NCBI GenBank assembly: GCA_963972175.1
Contig: CAXAVP010000022.1
Coordinates: 1-28,309, forward strand
DNA length: 28,309 nt
Direction: 5' to 3'
From: Arenibacter sp963972175
Lineage (GTDB): Bacteria > Bacteroidota > Bacteroidia > Flavobacteriales > Flavobacteriaceae
Shown here: positions 1 through 8,430 of the stretch, piece after piece
Layout of the letters: each line of letters starts with the position of its first letter
Numbering within the stretch: the first letter of the stretch is position 1
Program-made: the position numbers and the translations under genes
The notes under the pieces: generated by a model
What the model was told of the DNA's origin: nothing
The model's database searches: none
The model's input: the letters and a program-made list of their open reading frames with translations, nothing else

Positions 1-417
1 AATGATATGATGTACGGCGATAAGGCCAGTCGCGCCATTTTGAGCAACCTATCCTACCAATTCTTCGGAAAGGCAAACGATCCGGATACGGCCAGATATT
101 ATGAGCGTTTTTTCGAGATCGTAAAACGGCCCACAAAGAGTGTTAGCAGGGGGGAGAATATTCTAAAATTCGATACCAGGATCACAAGGGGGGAACGTGA
201 GGTCAGCAAGGTCAGGGCCGAGAAATTCTTTAGGCTGAGGGAAGGGGAGTTCATCGCCTTTGCCGACGGTAAGGACAAAAAAGTAAAATTTCCATTGCCC
301 AAGATCTCAAAAGACCTTCCGGATGCCAAATTCACTGCAGGGGCAGGAGCAATAAAAGAGAACTTTGAAAAGATTCATTTGGACGTCAGGAGGTTTCTGA
401 AATTAAAACCCAAGTAA
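1..417 (+). CDS. Conjugative coupling protein (VirD4/TraD-type), C-terminal fragment
   Basis: The reading frame is open from base 1, so the gene starts upstream and only about 138 C-terminal residues are visible. The segment resembles the end of the Bacteroidetes T4SS coupling ATPase (often called MobC or TraG/TraD family). It has a GDKAS...LSNLSYQFFGKANDP stretch, a region with alternating charges, and then REGEFIAFADG, the usual 'reduced to a surface loop then F-G/A' pattern near the end of these proteins. The family carries relaxase-bound DNA to the secretion channel at the inner membrane. The Walker motifs would be upstream of the window. It is transcribed toward the tra operon on the far side of the cargo. 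The assignment rests on this short tail and on the tra genes nearby. Confidence 0.7.
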   Translation, partial: NDMMYGDKASRAILSNLSYQFFGKANDPDTARYYERFFEIVKRPTKSVSRGENILKFDTRITRGEREVSKVRAEKFFRLREGEFIAFADGKDKKVKFPLPKISKDLPDAKFTAGAGAIKENFEKIHLDVRRFLKLKPK

Positions 418-514
418 ATGTAATTTGTTGATAACTAATTGTCTATATCTGAATTTCACTTTATTTTGAAAGGGCGATTTCGTAACTTAATGGGTGTTCA
501 TAAATGCCGGTACT

Positions 515-1270
515 ATGTATTATAACAAGGCCATATGTGATGTTTATGTCGGGACGGGAGCAGGACGGAAACTAATGGAAGAACTCCAAAATGCAAATCG
601 TTCCGTAAAAGTGATTTCGCCCTATATGTCTGCTGCTCTGGTGAGAAAATTGATCGATCTACACCATAGGGATATTGATGTACAACTGATAACAATGGAT
701 GATATAGCGGATTTTTATGGGGACCGGCAAAGGAATATACACCAACTGATAATTCAGGACATATTTATTGATGAAGAAGCAAAGGCACTGCGGTCGAAAT
801 TGATTCTCAGAAAACGATGGCTCTATCTTCTCTTGTGGACATTGATAACGGCTGTTATGGCGATGGCCGTAATGATGGGGGAACACCTGATACTCTGGTC
901 AGGAATGCCTTTGATCCTGCTTTGGCTATTGATCCGTAACTACTCCAAAAGGATCAGGAATGCCAAAATCTATCTTTATTCCTATCGGCAGTTATTTCCT
1001 TTTAGGGTATTCTTGACTCCAGAGAGCAACTCTTATTCACATCCTTTTATTCATGGAAAGCTCTATCTGATCGATGATGAAATTGCCTATATGGGCTCCT
1101 TGAATTTTACCGTCAATGGAACCAGAAATAACTATGAGAGCCGAATCCGTATTACGGACAAAAAAGCGGTGCGAGAGCTGTTAGGGGAATTTGATACCTT
1201 GTTCCACAACCAAGACTATCCTGAAAGGGACCTGGCAGAGTGGGGGAGGGAACTGTATGGGGAGGTTTAG
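515..1270 (+). CDS. Membrane-anchored phospholipase D-like protein, single HKD motif
   Basis: The protein is about 251 residues from the ATG at 515. An in-frame GTG at 494 would add seven residues, and I prefer the ATG. An N-terminal alpha/beta segment (VKVISPYMS) is followed by two strongly hydrophobic helices at about residues 102-141. Then comes a PLD catalytic motif, HGKLYLIDD (His180, Lys182, Asp187), with the following GSLNFT, as in HxKxxxxD nucleases and phospholipases. One HKD motif per chain implies a dimeric active site, as in Nuc-type PLD nucleases. The transmembrane hairpin splits the PLD fold between its N-terminal part and the HKD part. Substrate (DNA or phospholipid) cannot be told from sequence. 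It lies just after the coupling protein and may belong to the conjugative element or be a defence effector. The gene is convergent with the sigma-factor gene. Confidence 0.8.
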   Translation: MYYNKAICDVYVGTGAGRKLMEELQNANRSVKVISPYMSAALVRKLIDLHHRDIDVQLITMDDIADFYGDRQRNIHQLIIQDIFIDEEAKALRSKLILRKRWLYLLLWTLITAVMAMAVMMGEHLILWSGMPLILLWLLIRNYSKRIRNAKIYLYSYRQLFPFRVFLTPESNSYSHPFIHGKLYLIDDEIAYMGSLNFTVNGTRNNYESRIRITDKKAVRELLGEFDTLFHNQDYPERDLAEWGRELYGEV

Positions 1271-1338
1271 TTATGGGCAATAGGTGAAACTTAAAATAAT
1301 GTTGTTGGTTTATGGGGCTAAATTATAGGAACTGTTAT

Positions 1339-1905
1339 TTAAAAAAATAGAGATAGCAGATTGATTTTGGCAGCTTTGAGCCGTAATCTTTTTAATACCC
1401 TGCCTATATGGCTTTCCACCGTATTCTCCGAAATGTCCAAGATAACGGCAATTTCCTTATAGGTCAATCCTCTTTTCTTATTCATAATAAAGATTTCTCT
1501 TGCTTTTTTTGGCAAGGATTGAATTTCATTGTCGATCCACTTTAGCTTGTCCGTAATGTGATCTTCTTCCTCCAAAATCGATTTTTGAAGGACTTCTAGA
1601 TGGATTTGTTGAAGTAAGCTTTTTTCCTTTTTTGTTCTTTGGTATTCATTGATAAATATATTTCGTACAGACTTATATAAATAACTTTTTATGGAGGTGT
1701 TGATGGATAATCCGTCACGCCGTAACCATAAGTTAATAAACACATTTTGTACAATGTCTTCGGATTTATATTTATTTTGAGTTAAACTCTGTGCATAGAG
1801 AAAAAGTAGCTTATAATATTTTTCGAAAAGTATGCGATAGGCTTTTTTGTTGCCGTTTTGAAGCTTTAGGATCAGATTATCTTCATCTGGTGTTAACTTA
1901 TGCAT
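1339..1905 (-). CDS. ECF RNA polymerase sigma factor (FecI/Bacteroidetes type)
   Basis: The protein has 188 residues, normal for ECF sigma factors. Region sigma-2 is seen at about residues 20-85 (AYRILFEKYYKLLFLYA, then SEDIVQNVFINLWLRR), the segment that binds core enzyme and the -10 element. Region sigma-4 is at about residues 125-178 (LPKKAREIFIMNKKRGLTYK, then an HTH with ISENTVESHIGRVLKRLR), which reads the -35 element. It is divergent from the FecR gene at 2013 across 107 bases, whereas sigma, fecR and susC usually run in one direction. The family is held by FecR and released when the outer-membrane transporter binds its ligand. The likely target is the susC promoter, by inference from position. 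Confidence 0.93.
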   Translation of the reverse strand: MHKLTPDEDNLILKLQNGNKKAYRILFEKYYKLLFLYAQSLTQNKYKSEDIVQNVFINLWLRRDGLSINTSIKSYLYKSVRNIFINEYQRTKKEKSLLQQIHLEVLQKSILEEEDHITDKLKWIDNEIQSLPKKAREIFIMNKKRGLTYKEIAVILDISENTVESHIGRVLKRLRLKAAKINLLSLFF

Positions 1906-2012
1906 TTTATTGTTATTTAACCCTTAATTAAACAAATAAATAAAAAATATTATAAATAATGCATGGTATTCATTTTTTCATTTGTCAAAAGGTGTAGATA
2001 ATGTAAAAAAGC
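1906..2012. promoter_or_regulatory. Divergent sigma/fecR promoter region
   Basis: This is 107 bases of very AT-rich DNA between the start codons of the divergent sigma-factor and FecR genes. It must hold the promoters of both. I could not pick out a convincing Bacteroidetes -33/-7 pair (TTTG and TAnnTTTG), nor a clear operator. Confidence 0.55.
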
Positions 2013-3146
2013 ATGGAGCCGAAAATTAAGGAATTAATTGACTTATTTCTAAGTGGTAATATCTCGGAAAAGCAATCTGGTATATTACATAATTGGATCA
2101 AGAAAGACAATAATGAATCGGTATTTAGAGAGTATGTATATAAATACTATCGAGATTATAAAATTGATTTGGATAGGGCTTTTGGAAAAATTGAAGCAAG
2201 AATCGACAAACCAATTTCAAAATCAATAAAAACCAAGGTCATCAATATGGGATGGTTGAGATATGCGGCTGTAGTGGTTGGGATTCTATTTACAATTATT
2301 GCTGTTTTTCGATTTAAAAATGTTGACCAAAAACTGGATAGTACAAAGATTACCTTGGAATTGGAAGATGGTAGTTTTAAGGTGTTGGAAGAGTCAAAGG
2401 ATCTAAATGTTGTAGTAGATTATGGAGAGGTATTGGTAGAACAATCCAAGGATCAAATCTCATATAAAGGGTCCGGAAAAGTAATCGATAATATAGCGAT
2501 TAATACTTTGAGAATACCAAACGGAAAGCGATTTCGACTTCAACTTTCGGACGGCTCTGATGTGATTCTTAATTCCGGATCCAAGATTACCTATCCGGTA
2601 CATTTTATAAAAGGCAGCCCTCGTAGAGTAAGTTTGGAAGGTGAAGCATACTTTAAAGTAGCTAAAAATACCCAAAGTGCTTTTATTGTAAATGCTAAGG
2701 GCTTAAATACAGAGGTGTTTGGTACTGAATTTAATGTATCATCCTATAATAACGATGATTTTACCGAAGTGGTGCTGATAGAAGGTAGTGTTGGGATTTT
2801 TGAGAAAGGAGATCGTTTTAGTGAGCATGATGGGGTTAAATTAAAGCCTAGTGAAATGGTCTATAAGTCAGCGGACACGTTGAAAGTAGAAGGTGTAGAT
2901 GTTCGTAACCACGTTGCCTGGACCCAGGGAAAGTTGTTTTTTAACAGTGAGGATTTTGGTTCAATTGTAAGGAAAATTGAACGCCATTTCGATGTTGCGA
3001 TTACTAATAATTATAAAGCTCTAGAGGCTAAGAAATTTACAGGAAAGTTTAATAGTGAGAGTGTTGAGCAAATTCTAACTACGTTTCAGAAAACCAATAA
3101 CTTTAATTACATCATTGAAAATAATACCATAACTATTAACCCATAA
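2013..3146 (+). CDS. FecR family anti-sigma factor
   Basis: The protein has 377 residues with the usual three-part build. A cytoplasmic N-terminal region (about residues 1-80) is expected to bind the sigma factor. One membrane helix follows at about 82-100 (LRYAAVVVGILFTIIAV). The periplasmic part contains the FecR domain (about 165-265, with IPNGKRFRLQLSDGSDVIL and VSLEGEAYFKVAKN) and a C-terminal secretin/TonB-like DUF4974-type domain (about 300-377, with GKLFFNSEDFGSIVRKIERH and a FTGKF strand). The family passes a signal from the N-terminal domain of a TonB-dependent receptor to an ECF sigma factor. The receptor here is the SusC gene 114 bases downstream, which has the needed STN domain. 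Its partner sigma factor is the divergent gene at 1339-1905. Confidence 0.95.
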   Translation: MEPKIKELIDLFLSGNISEKQSGILHNWIKKDNNESVFREYVYKYYRDYKIDLDRAFGKIEARIDKPISKSIKTKVINMGWLRYAAVVVGILFTIIAVFRFKNVDQKLDSTKITLELEDGSFKVLEESKDLNVVVDYGEVLVEQSKDQISYKGSGKVIDNIAINTLRIPNGKRFRLQLSDGSDVILNSGSKITYPVHFIKGSPRRVSLEGEAYFKVAKNTQSAFIVNAKGLNTEVFGTEFNVSSYNNDDFTEVVLIEGSVGIFEKGDRFSEHDGVKLKPSEMVYKSADTLKVEGVDVRNHVAWTQGKLFFNSEDFGSIVRKIERHFDVAITNNYKALEAKKFTGKFNSESVEQILTTFQKTNNFNYIIENNTITINP

Positions 3147-3179
3147 AACCTATTTAATTATGACATGACCTAAATAGAA

Positions 3180-3214
3180 AAAATCGAGAAATGGTTGCAA
3201 CATTCCCCGATTTT
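3180..3214 (+). terminator. Imperfect hairpin between fecR and susC
   Basis: The arms 3180-3193 (AAAATCGAGAAATG) and 3201-3214 (CATTCCCCGATTTT) pair at 12 of 14 positions, with a 7-base loop (GTTGCAA). Two A-C mismatches interrupt the stem. It sits 34 bases after the fecR stop and 46 bases before the susC ATG. It may end or attenuate fecR transcription so that susC depends on its own promoter, or it may be a structured susC leader. Only a short T run follows, so termination strength is doubtful. Confidence 0.45.
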
Positions 3215-3260
3215 AAAATTTCAATTTAAAAACCGTTCAATCTTTAAATCATACAAAAAT

Positions 3261-6200
3261 ATGAAAATAATCAATGAGCATTGCATCTGCTATGCAATCA
3301 AATGCGATTTAAAAATGAAACTTTCCTTACTGTTTCTATTTCTGTTTCTATTTCAGTCCAATGCAAATACCTATTCCCAAAGAACTAAACTTTCTTTGAA
3401 CGAACATGAGAAAAGTATTGAATCCATATTTGAGAAAATAGAAAAAAACACCGAATTCAGGTTTTTTTTCGAAAATGAGCTGTTCGACTTCAAGCAAAAA
3501 GTATCCATTAAGGTAGAGCAAAAAGAAATCGATCTTATATTGAATATATTGTTTTCGGGCACTGATATTCAGTATGAAATCGTAGAGAAACAAATTATTC
3601 TTACAAAACGAAAGCTGGATTCTAAAAAAGCGAATGTACCCCTCAACAACAAAAAGGTACCTGAGAAAATACAGGGAAATACAGTTAGCGGAACTGTCGT
3701 AGACCAAAATGGAGAGCCGTTGGTAGGGGCAAATATTTTGGAAAAGGGTACTGCGAATGGTACCCAAGCTGATTTTGATGGAAATTTTTCTTTGGAGGTC
3801 AGTGATGAAAATGCCATATTGGTTTTTTCATACATTGGATTTGCAACCAATGAAGTGCTGGTAGGAAATCAACCAACAATCAATGTAATTTTGAAAGAGG
3901 ATGCCGCTGGCTTGGAAGAAGTCATCGTAACTGGTGTAGTAGGTGGCACAAAATCTAAAAAAATGCCTTTTACCGTGGGTAGGGTCACCAATGAAAATTT
4001 GGAATTAGTTCCTAGCTCTAATGCTGCTAGCGCTTTGCGTGGTAAAGTATCGGGTGTGTCTATGACTCAAAGTAATGGTAGTCCGGGGTCCGATGTAGAC
4101 ATTATATTAAGAGGCGTAACCAATGTTTTTGATAATAATAATTCTCCATTATATATAGTGGATGGGGTTATATTAGCAGGAACTGCGGGAGATATAGATG
4201 CTTTGGATATCGCTAATATTGAAGTGGTGAAAGGAGCCGCGGCATCCAGCTTATATGGGTCTAGAGCGGCGAATGGGGTTATTAATATTACTACTAAAAG
4301 AGGGAAAAGTATTCAGGAAGGAACTCCGCAGATAGCAATTAGAAACGAATTCGGAGTGAATCAATTGCCAAGGTCTCAGGCAACAAATCGTTCCCATGCC
4401 TACAAATTAAGTGGTAACCCTGATCAACCCTGGGTGGATCTTGATGGTAACCCTACTTCTTCACGCTTAGGTAGAGCTCTTGTAAGTACTCCGTCTACGG
4501 CCTTTATGGATCAAGAGTATCCGGTTAAGACTTATGACCATCTTAAAAGATTTTTTGATCCTGGATATTATTTTTCGAATTATATATCCATAGCCCAACG
4601 TACAAATAAAGTGAATTATCGCGCTTCCTTTAACAATACAAGAAACAGTGGAATTATGGCCGATGCGGATGGTTACACTAGACGGAATGTGAGACTTAAT
4701 CTGGATGCACGGATCACGGATAACCTGACTATGGCTGTAAGTGGATATTACTCCAAATCCAAAACCGATGTTATCCCGATGCATGAAGAAACAAGTCCTT
4801 TCTATGGGCTGTTGATTCAAGGGCCAGAGGTAGACTTAGCGCTTCGCGATGAGAATGGAAGATACCTATATTTGTCAGACCCCTTATTGACTTATAATAA
4901 CCCACTATATGATGTTGCTTATATAGAAAATACAACCATAAGAAATCGTGCCATGGGTAGTGCAAGCCTAAAGTATTATGCATCGGATTGGTTGGAGTTT
5001 TCTGGAAATATAAGTTATGATAGAAGCGGAACTAATTCAGAACGCTATGTTCCCATTTGGTACCAACATGCCAGGGATAAGGACTTAAATGGAGGAATAA
5101 CTTTAAATGAGAGTTATTCCGAAGCCATTAATTCCAGTATAATGGCTACTTTTAAAAAGAAATTCGGGGACCTATCCACTACAACACAAATAAGAGCTTT
5201 ACAAGAGCATACTGAATATGCAGGATCAAGTTTAATAGGTGAGGCCTTTCAAGTATCTGGAGTAAGGACTATAGATGCTACGGATTTGGATAGACGCACA
5301 GGGAGCTCTTCTTCCTCAGAAATTAAATCCTTAGGATATTTTTTAATCACTAATTTGGATTATAAGGATAAGTATATTTTTGATGCGGTGGTACGAAGGG
5401 ATGGTAGTTCGCTTTTTGGCGAGGATGAAAGATGGCATACCTACTACAGAGCCAGTTTAGCTTATAGAATGTCAGAAGAAAAGTGGTTTGATGTGTCTGG
5501 TGTAAATGATTTTAAACTAAGGCTATCCAAGGGAACTGCAGGCGGACGGCCTAATTTCGCGGCCCAGTATGAAACTTGGTCAGTCGCTGGCTCGATTGTG
5601 ACAAAGAACACTTTGGGCAACAAGAACTTGAAGCCAGAGCTTGCAACCGAAATAGAGACTGGATTTGATGCTTTTTTGTTTGATAAATTTCGACTTAGCC
5701 TAACATTCGCCACTTCGGAGGCAAAAGATCAAATTCTGCAGCTACCCCTCATAAGTCCTTATGGCTTTAATTCTCAATGGGTAAATGGTGGAACGGTAAA
5801 AAGCAATACTTATGAAGCTAGTTTGGATTATTTTGCAATTCAAAAGAAAGATTTAAAACTTTCCTTTAATCTTATATTTGATAGCTCGCGCTCCAAGATC
5901 ACAGAGTTCGATCGTCCCGGACTTTTGCGCGATGATATATTCTATTTAAGGGAAGGGGAAGAAATAAGTACCATGTATACCCAAAAATGGATAGAAACCT
6001 ATAATGAGCTGGCTACCACCCTTGGAGGAGACTATAGCTCTTATTTTGATCGTAATGATGAAGGATATTTGGTGCCCGTAGGCCAAGGTAATACCTGGAG
6101 GTCCGAAATGTGGGGAACAAGTGTAGTAGCCGAGGATGGTACGGAACTAGGTAGTTGGGGGATACCAAATGTCTATGTGCCGGAAGATGGCAATTCTTAT

Positions 6201-6692
6201 GTGGACCAGGGTAGGGCAATGCCCGATTTTAACTTAGCCTTTGGTACTACTTTAAAATATAAGAAGTTTACGGCCTATGCGCTTTTTGACGGCCAGTTTG
6301 GTGGGCAAATATATAACCGGACTTGGCAGCGCCGAGTCAGGGAAAATCTAGATGTTTTAAACGACCAAGCGGGTAAACCCCAAAATGAAAAGAAACCAAT
6401 TCTTTATTATCAAAATCATATCTCAAACAGAAATGCCCGTTTTATTGAGGATGCTACTTACGTAAAACTAAGGGAGGTATCCTTGGGCTACAATTTTGAT
6501 AAGGATGCGTTGAGCTCCCTTTTTGGTAATTCCATAGACAATATTAACCTTAGCCTAATCGGAAGGAATCTTATTACCTGGACAGATTATAGCGGTATTG
6601 ACCCTGAGGTAGGCGATATGGTCTACAGACAGGATAGATATCAATATCCAAACTTTAGACAAGTATCGGCCAATCTTGAAATCAAGTTTTAA
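3261..6692 (+). CDS. SusC/RagA-type TonB-dependent outer-membrane transporter with STN domain
   Basis: I chose the ATG at 3261 (1143 residues). The frame is open upstream to a TTG at 3195, but that start is less likely, and an ATG at 3315 is a possible later start. Order of parts: signal sequence (KLSLLFLFLFLFQSNANTYS); STN signalling domain at about 45-115; carboxypeptidase-regulatory-like domain at about 141-215 (VSGTVVDQNGEPLVGANI); a TonB-box-like EEVIVTG at about 219; a plug with SPLYIVDGVIL and IEVVKGAAASSLYGSRAANG; and a long beta-barrel ending in an aromatic strand (NFRQVSANLEIKF). The family imports ligands too large for porins, driven by TonB, with SusD as a lid. The STN domain fits signalling to the FecR protein upstream. 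It lies 34 bases upstream of susD. The ligand cannot be read from the sequence. Confidence 0.95.
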   Translation: MKIINEHCICYAIKCDLKMKLSLLFLFLFLFQSNANTYSQRTKLSLNEHEKSIESIFEKIEKNTEFRFFFENELFDFKQKVSIKVEQKEIDLILNILFSGTDIQYEIVEKQIILTKRKLDSKKANVPLNNKKVPEKIQGNTVSGTVVDQNGEPLVGANILEKGTANGTQADFDGNFSLEVSDENAILVFSYIGFATNEVLVGNQPTINVILKEDAAGLEEVIVTGVVGGTKSKKMPFTVGRVTNENLELVPSSNAASALRGKVSGVSMTQSNGSPGSDVDIILRGVTNVFDNNNSPLYIVDGVILAGTAGDIDALDIANIEVVKGAAASSLYGSRAANGVINITTKRGKSIQEGTPQIAIRNEFGVNQLPRSQATNRSHAYKLSGNPDQPWVDLDGNPTSSRLGRALVSTPSTAFMDQEYPVKTYDHLKRFFDPGYYFSNYISIAQRTNKVNYRASFNNTRNSGIMADADGYTRRNVRLNLDARITDNLTMAVSGYYSKSKTDVIPMHEETSPFYGLLIQGPEVDLALRDENGRYLYLSDPLLTYNNPLYDVAYIENTTIRNRAMGSASLKYYASDWLEFSGNISYDRSGTNSERYVPIWYQHARDKDLNGGITLNESYSEAINSSIMATFKKKFGDLSTTTQIRALQEHTEYAGSSLIGEAFQVSGVRTIDATDLDRRTGSSSSSEIKSLGYFLITNLDYKDKYIFDAVVRRDGSSLFGEDERWHTYYRASLAYRMSEEKWFDVSGVNDFKLRLSKGTAGGRPNFAAQYETWSVAGSIVTKNTLGNKNLKPELATEIETGFDAFLFDKFRLSLTFATSEAKDQILQLPLISPYGFNSQWVNGGTVKSNTYEASLDYFAIQKKDLKLSFNLIFDSSRSKITEFDRPGLLRDDIFYLREGEEISTMYTQKWIETYNELATTLGGDYSSYFDRNDEGYLVPVGQGNTWRSEMWGTSVVAEDGTELGSWGIPNVYVPEDGNSYVDQGRAMPDFNLAFGTTLKYKKFTAYALFDGQFGGQIYNRTWQRRVRENLDVLNDQAGKPQNEKKPILYYQNHISNRNARFIEDATYVKLREVSLGYNFDKDALSSLFGNSIDNINLSLIGRNLITWTDYSGIDPEVGDMVYRQDRYQYPNFRQVSANLEIKF

Positions 6693-6726
6693 TTTCTTGG
6701 AACTTAAATCACAAAATTGTAAAAAA

Positions 6727-8286
6727 ATGAAAATACTTAAATCAATACAGGTGTTTTGCCTAATAGGAATATTACTATTGTTCCCTGCATGTTCTGATTA
6801 TTTGGAGGTAGAGAATACCAATAATCCAGATACTGCTACAGCACTTCAAAATATCAACGATATTGAAGCCTTGGTTGGCAATCAATATCAACAATGGTGG
6901 AAGGGGGTCCAATCCCGTGGTTTCAACGACAGAGTTACTCTCTTGGGGCTGGAAAGTACCAATGGATATAGTTTTGTACGGGATTTTTTTCGTATTCCCG
7001 CTACAGCTTATGAAAATACTCCAACTTATCGGTGGAAGGCTGTAGTAACAACTCCATGGTCCAATTTGTATACCGCTATTTCATCGGTCAATGACGGGTT
7101 GTCCGCAACAGATGTTAGGGGGCTGGAATTTGAAGATAATGCAAGAACTCAACGTCTAAGAGCCTTTGCCAAATTTATCCAAGGTATTTCCTATATGGCT
7201 TTGGCAAATCATTTTGACAAGGCATTTATATTGGACGAAAACTTTGATCTGACGACCGACGAGCTGATTTTTGAGCCTTCGGAAGCAGTATTTGATTTTG
7301 GTTTAAAAAAACTTCAAGAGGCCCGTGATATTGCCAGCTCAAATTCTTTTACCTTACCCAATAATTGGATTATTGGAAATCCATTGAGCTCAGATGATTT
7401 TGTGAAATTAATGAATTCGTATGAAGCCAGGTATAGGCTACAGCAATGCCGAACCCCGGACTGCAGGGATAATCTTGATTGGCCTAAGATTAAGACGCTA
7501 GTGGAGAATGGTTTGGAAGAACTAAATATTGAATCAAATTCAAATGTTTGGGGGGAAAGCCCTGGAATCCTTCAGGGAACAATTTTCAGAACCAATTATT
7601 ATTTGATCGGCCATACCGATGTGAGTGGTAAATTTGAAGAATGGATAAATGCCGATCCTGAATTACGCTCTGAATTCGTCCTAGAAACAGCTGATAGGCG
7701 CATTGCGGGGCAAGAGGACGTTACAGTAGTTGACAATGAGGGACAAACGGTAGTGCTCGAGGCAAGGAAAAGAGCTCCGGGAACCGACTTTAGATGGAGA
7801 GGGGCGTCTTCGTGGCCAGCTACAAATGGTGGATGGTATGGATCGCTCTATATGCCCATTAGAACAGAAGATATTTGGTTGAACGGAGGAATAGGGGTAA
7901 TAAACCACATTCGTTCCGCAGAGATAGATATGTATTTGGCCGAGGCTTTACTGCGTGCCAGTGAACCTAACGTTGACCCTGTTGCCGTGGCGCTTATTAA
8001 CAAAACTCGGGTAGAAAGAGGTGGTTTGGAACCTGTCACCGAGGCCGATAATTTTGATGAGGTGTGGAATGCTATGCGCTACGAATTTGATATAGAGACA
8101 ACTGTAAGTTCAGCGGGATTGCATTATTACCACAAAAGAGGATTGGGGAACTATCGTGGATTGAATTATGGTGGACTTATTGAAGGAACACCATTGCAGT
8201 TCCCAATTCCTGCCGATGAATTGGACCTTCTTGAATTGCCATATTATACCTTTGGAGGGGTAGGGGGAGATAGTGCAGCTCCCTAA
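6727..8286 (+). CDS. SusD/RagB-family outer-membrane lipoprotein
   Basis: The protein has 519 residues from the ATG at 6727. An in-frame ATG at 6676 would overlap susC and add a non-signal-like leader. A hydrophobic signal is followed by a lipobox ending at Cys22 (LFPACSDYLEV), so the mature protein is lipid-anchored, usually facing outward. The body shows helix-rich SusD features: an early NTNNPDTATAL segment, FAKFIQGISYMALANHFDKA (TPR-like helix), and near the C-terminus EIDMYLAEALLRAS and LINKTRVERGG, followed by QFPIPADEL, a typical ending. A CRTPDCRD pair of cysteines near residues 240-246 could form a disulfide. It would bind the ligand and close over the SusC barrel. The order susC then susD on one strand is standard. 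Confidence 0.93.
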   Translation: MKILKSIQVFCLIGILLLFPACSDYLEVENTNNPDTATALQNINDIEALVGNQYQQWWKGVQSRGFNDRVTLLGLESTNGYSFVRDFFRIPATAYENTPTYRWKAVVTTPWSNLYTAISSVNDGLSATDVRGLEFEDNARTQRLRAFAKFIQGISYMALANHFDKAFILDENFDLTTDELIFEPSEAVFDFGLKKLQEARDIASSNSFTLPNNWIIGNPLSSDDFVKLMNSYEARYRLQQCRTPDCRDNLDWPKIKTLVENGLEELNIESNSNVWGESPGILQGTIFRTNYYLIGHTDVSGKFEEWINADPELRSEFVLETADRRIAGQEDVTVVDNEGQTVVLEARKRAPGTDFRWRGASSWPATNGGWYGSLYMPIRTEDIWLNGGIGVINHIRSAEIDMYLAEALLRASEPNVDPVAVALINKTRVERGGLEPVTEADNFDEVWNAMRYEFDIETTVSSAGLHYYHKRGLGNYRGLNYGGLIEGTPLQFPIPADELDLLELPYYTFGGVGGDSAAP

Positions 8287-8341
8287 CCTTCTGTAGTTGT
8301 AAATGATTGTAATGGTAGGTATACAGTCAAAATTTAATATA

Positions 8342-8375
8342 GGGGTAATGTAGGTTTATATCCTGCATTATTCCC
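8342..8375 (+). terminator. Hairpin between susD and the alpha/beta hydrolase
   Basis: The arms 8346-8354 (TAATGTAGG) and 8362-8370 (CCTGCATTA) pair over nine bases with one G-T wobble, around a 7-base loop. A GGGG/CCC pair with a small bulge can extend the base. A pyrimidine-rich run (TTTCTCCTTACTTTTTC) follows. It lies in the 144-base gap after susD. It could be a partial terminator or an RNA-processing stem that keeps SusCD mRNA more abundant than the downstream enzyme genes. Confidence 0.45.
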
Positions 8376-8430
8376 TTTCTCCTTACTTTTTCAACTTTAG
8401 TTTACATTTTAACGTAAAAAGAATTATCCA

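Noticed and set aside
3195..3260. Longer SusC start at TTG 3195
   Set aside because: It would add 22 residues ahead of a good ATG and run through a hairpin. The signal sequence is better placed from 3261 (or 3315).
4467..4820. Minus-strand open frame inside susC
   Set aside because: It lies fully inside the susC coding region in another frame, has a basic and low-information translation, and shows no domain.
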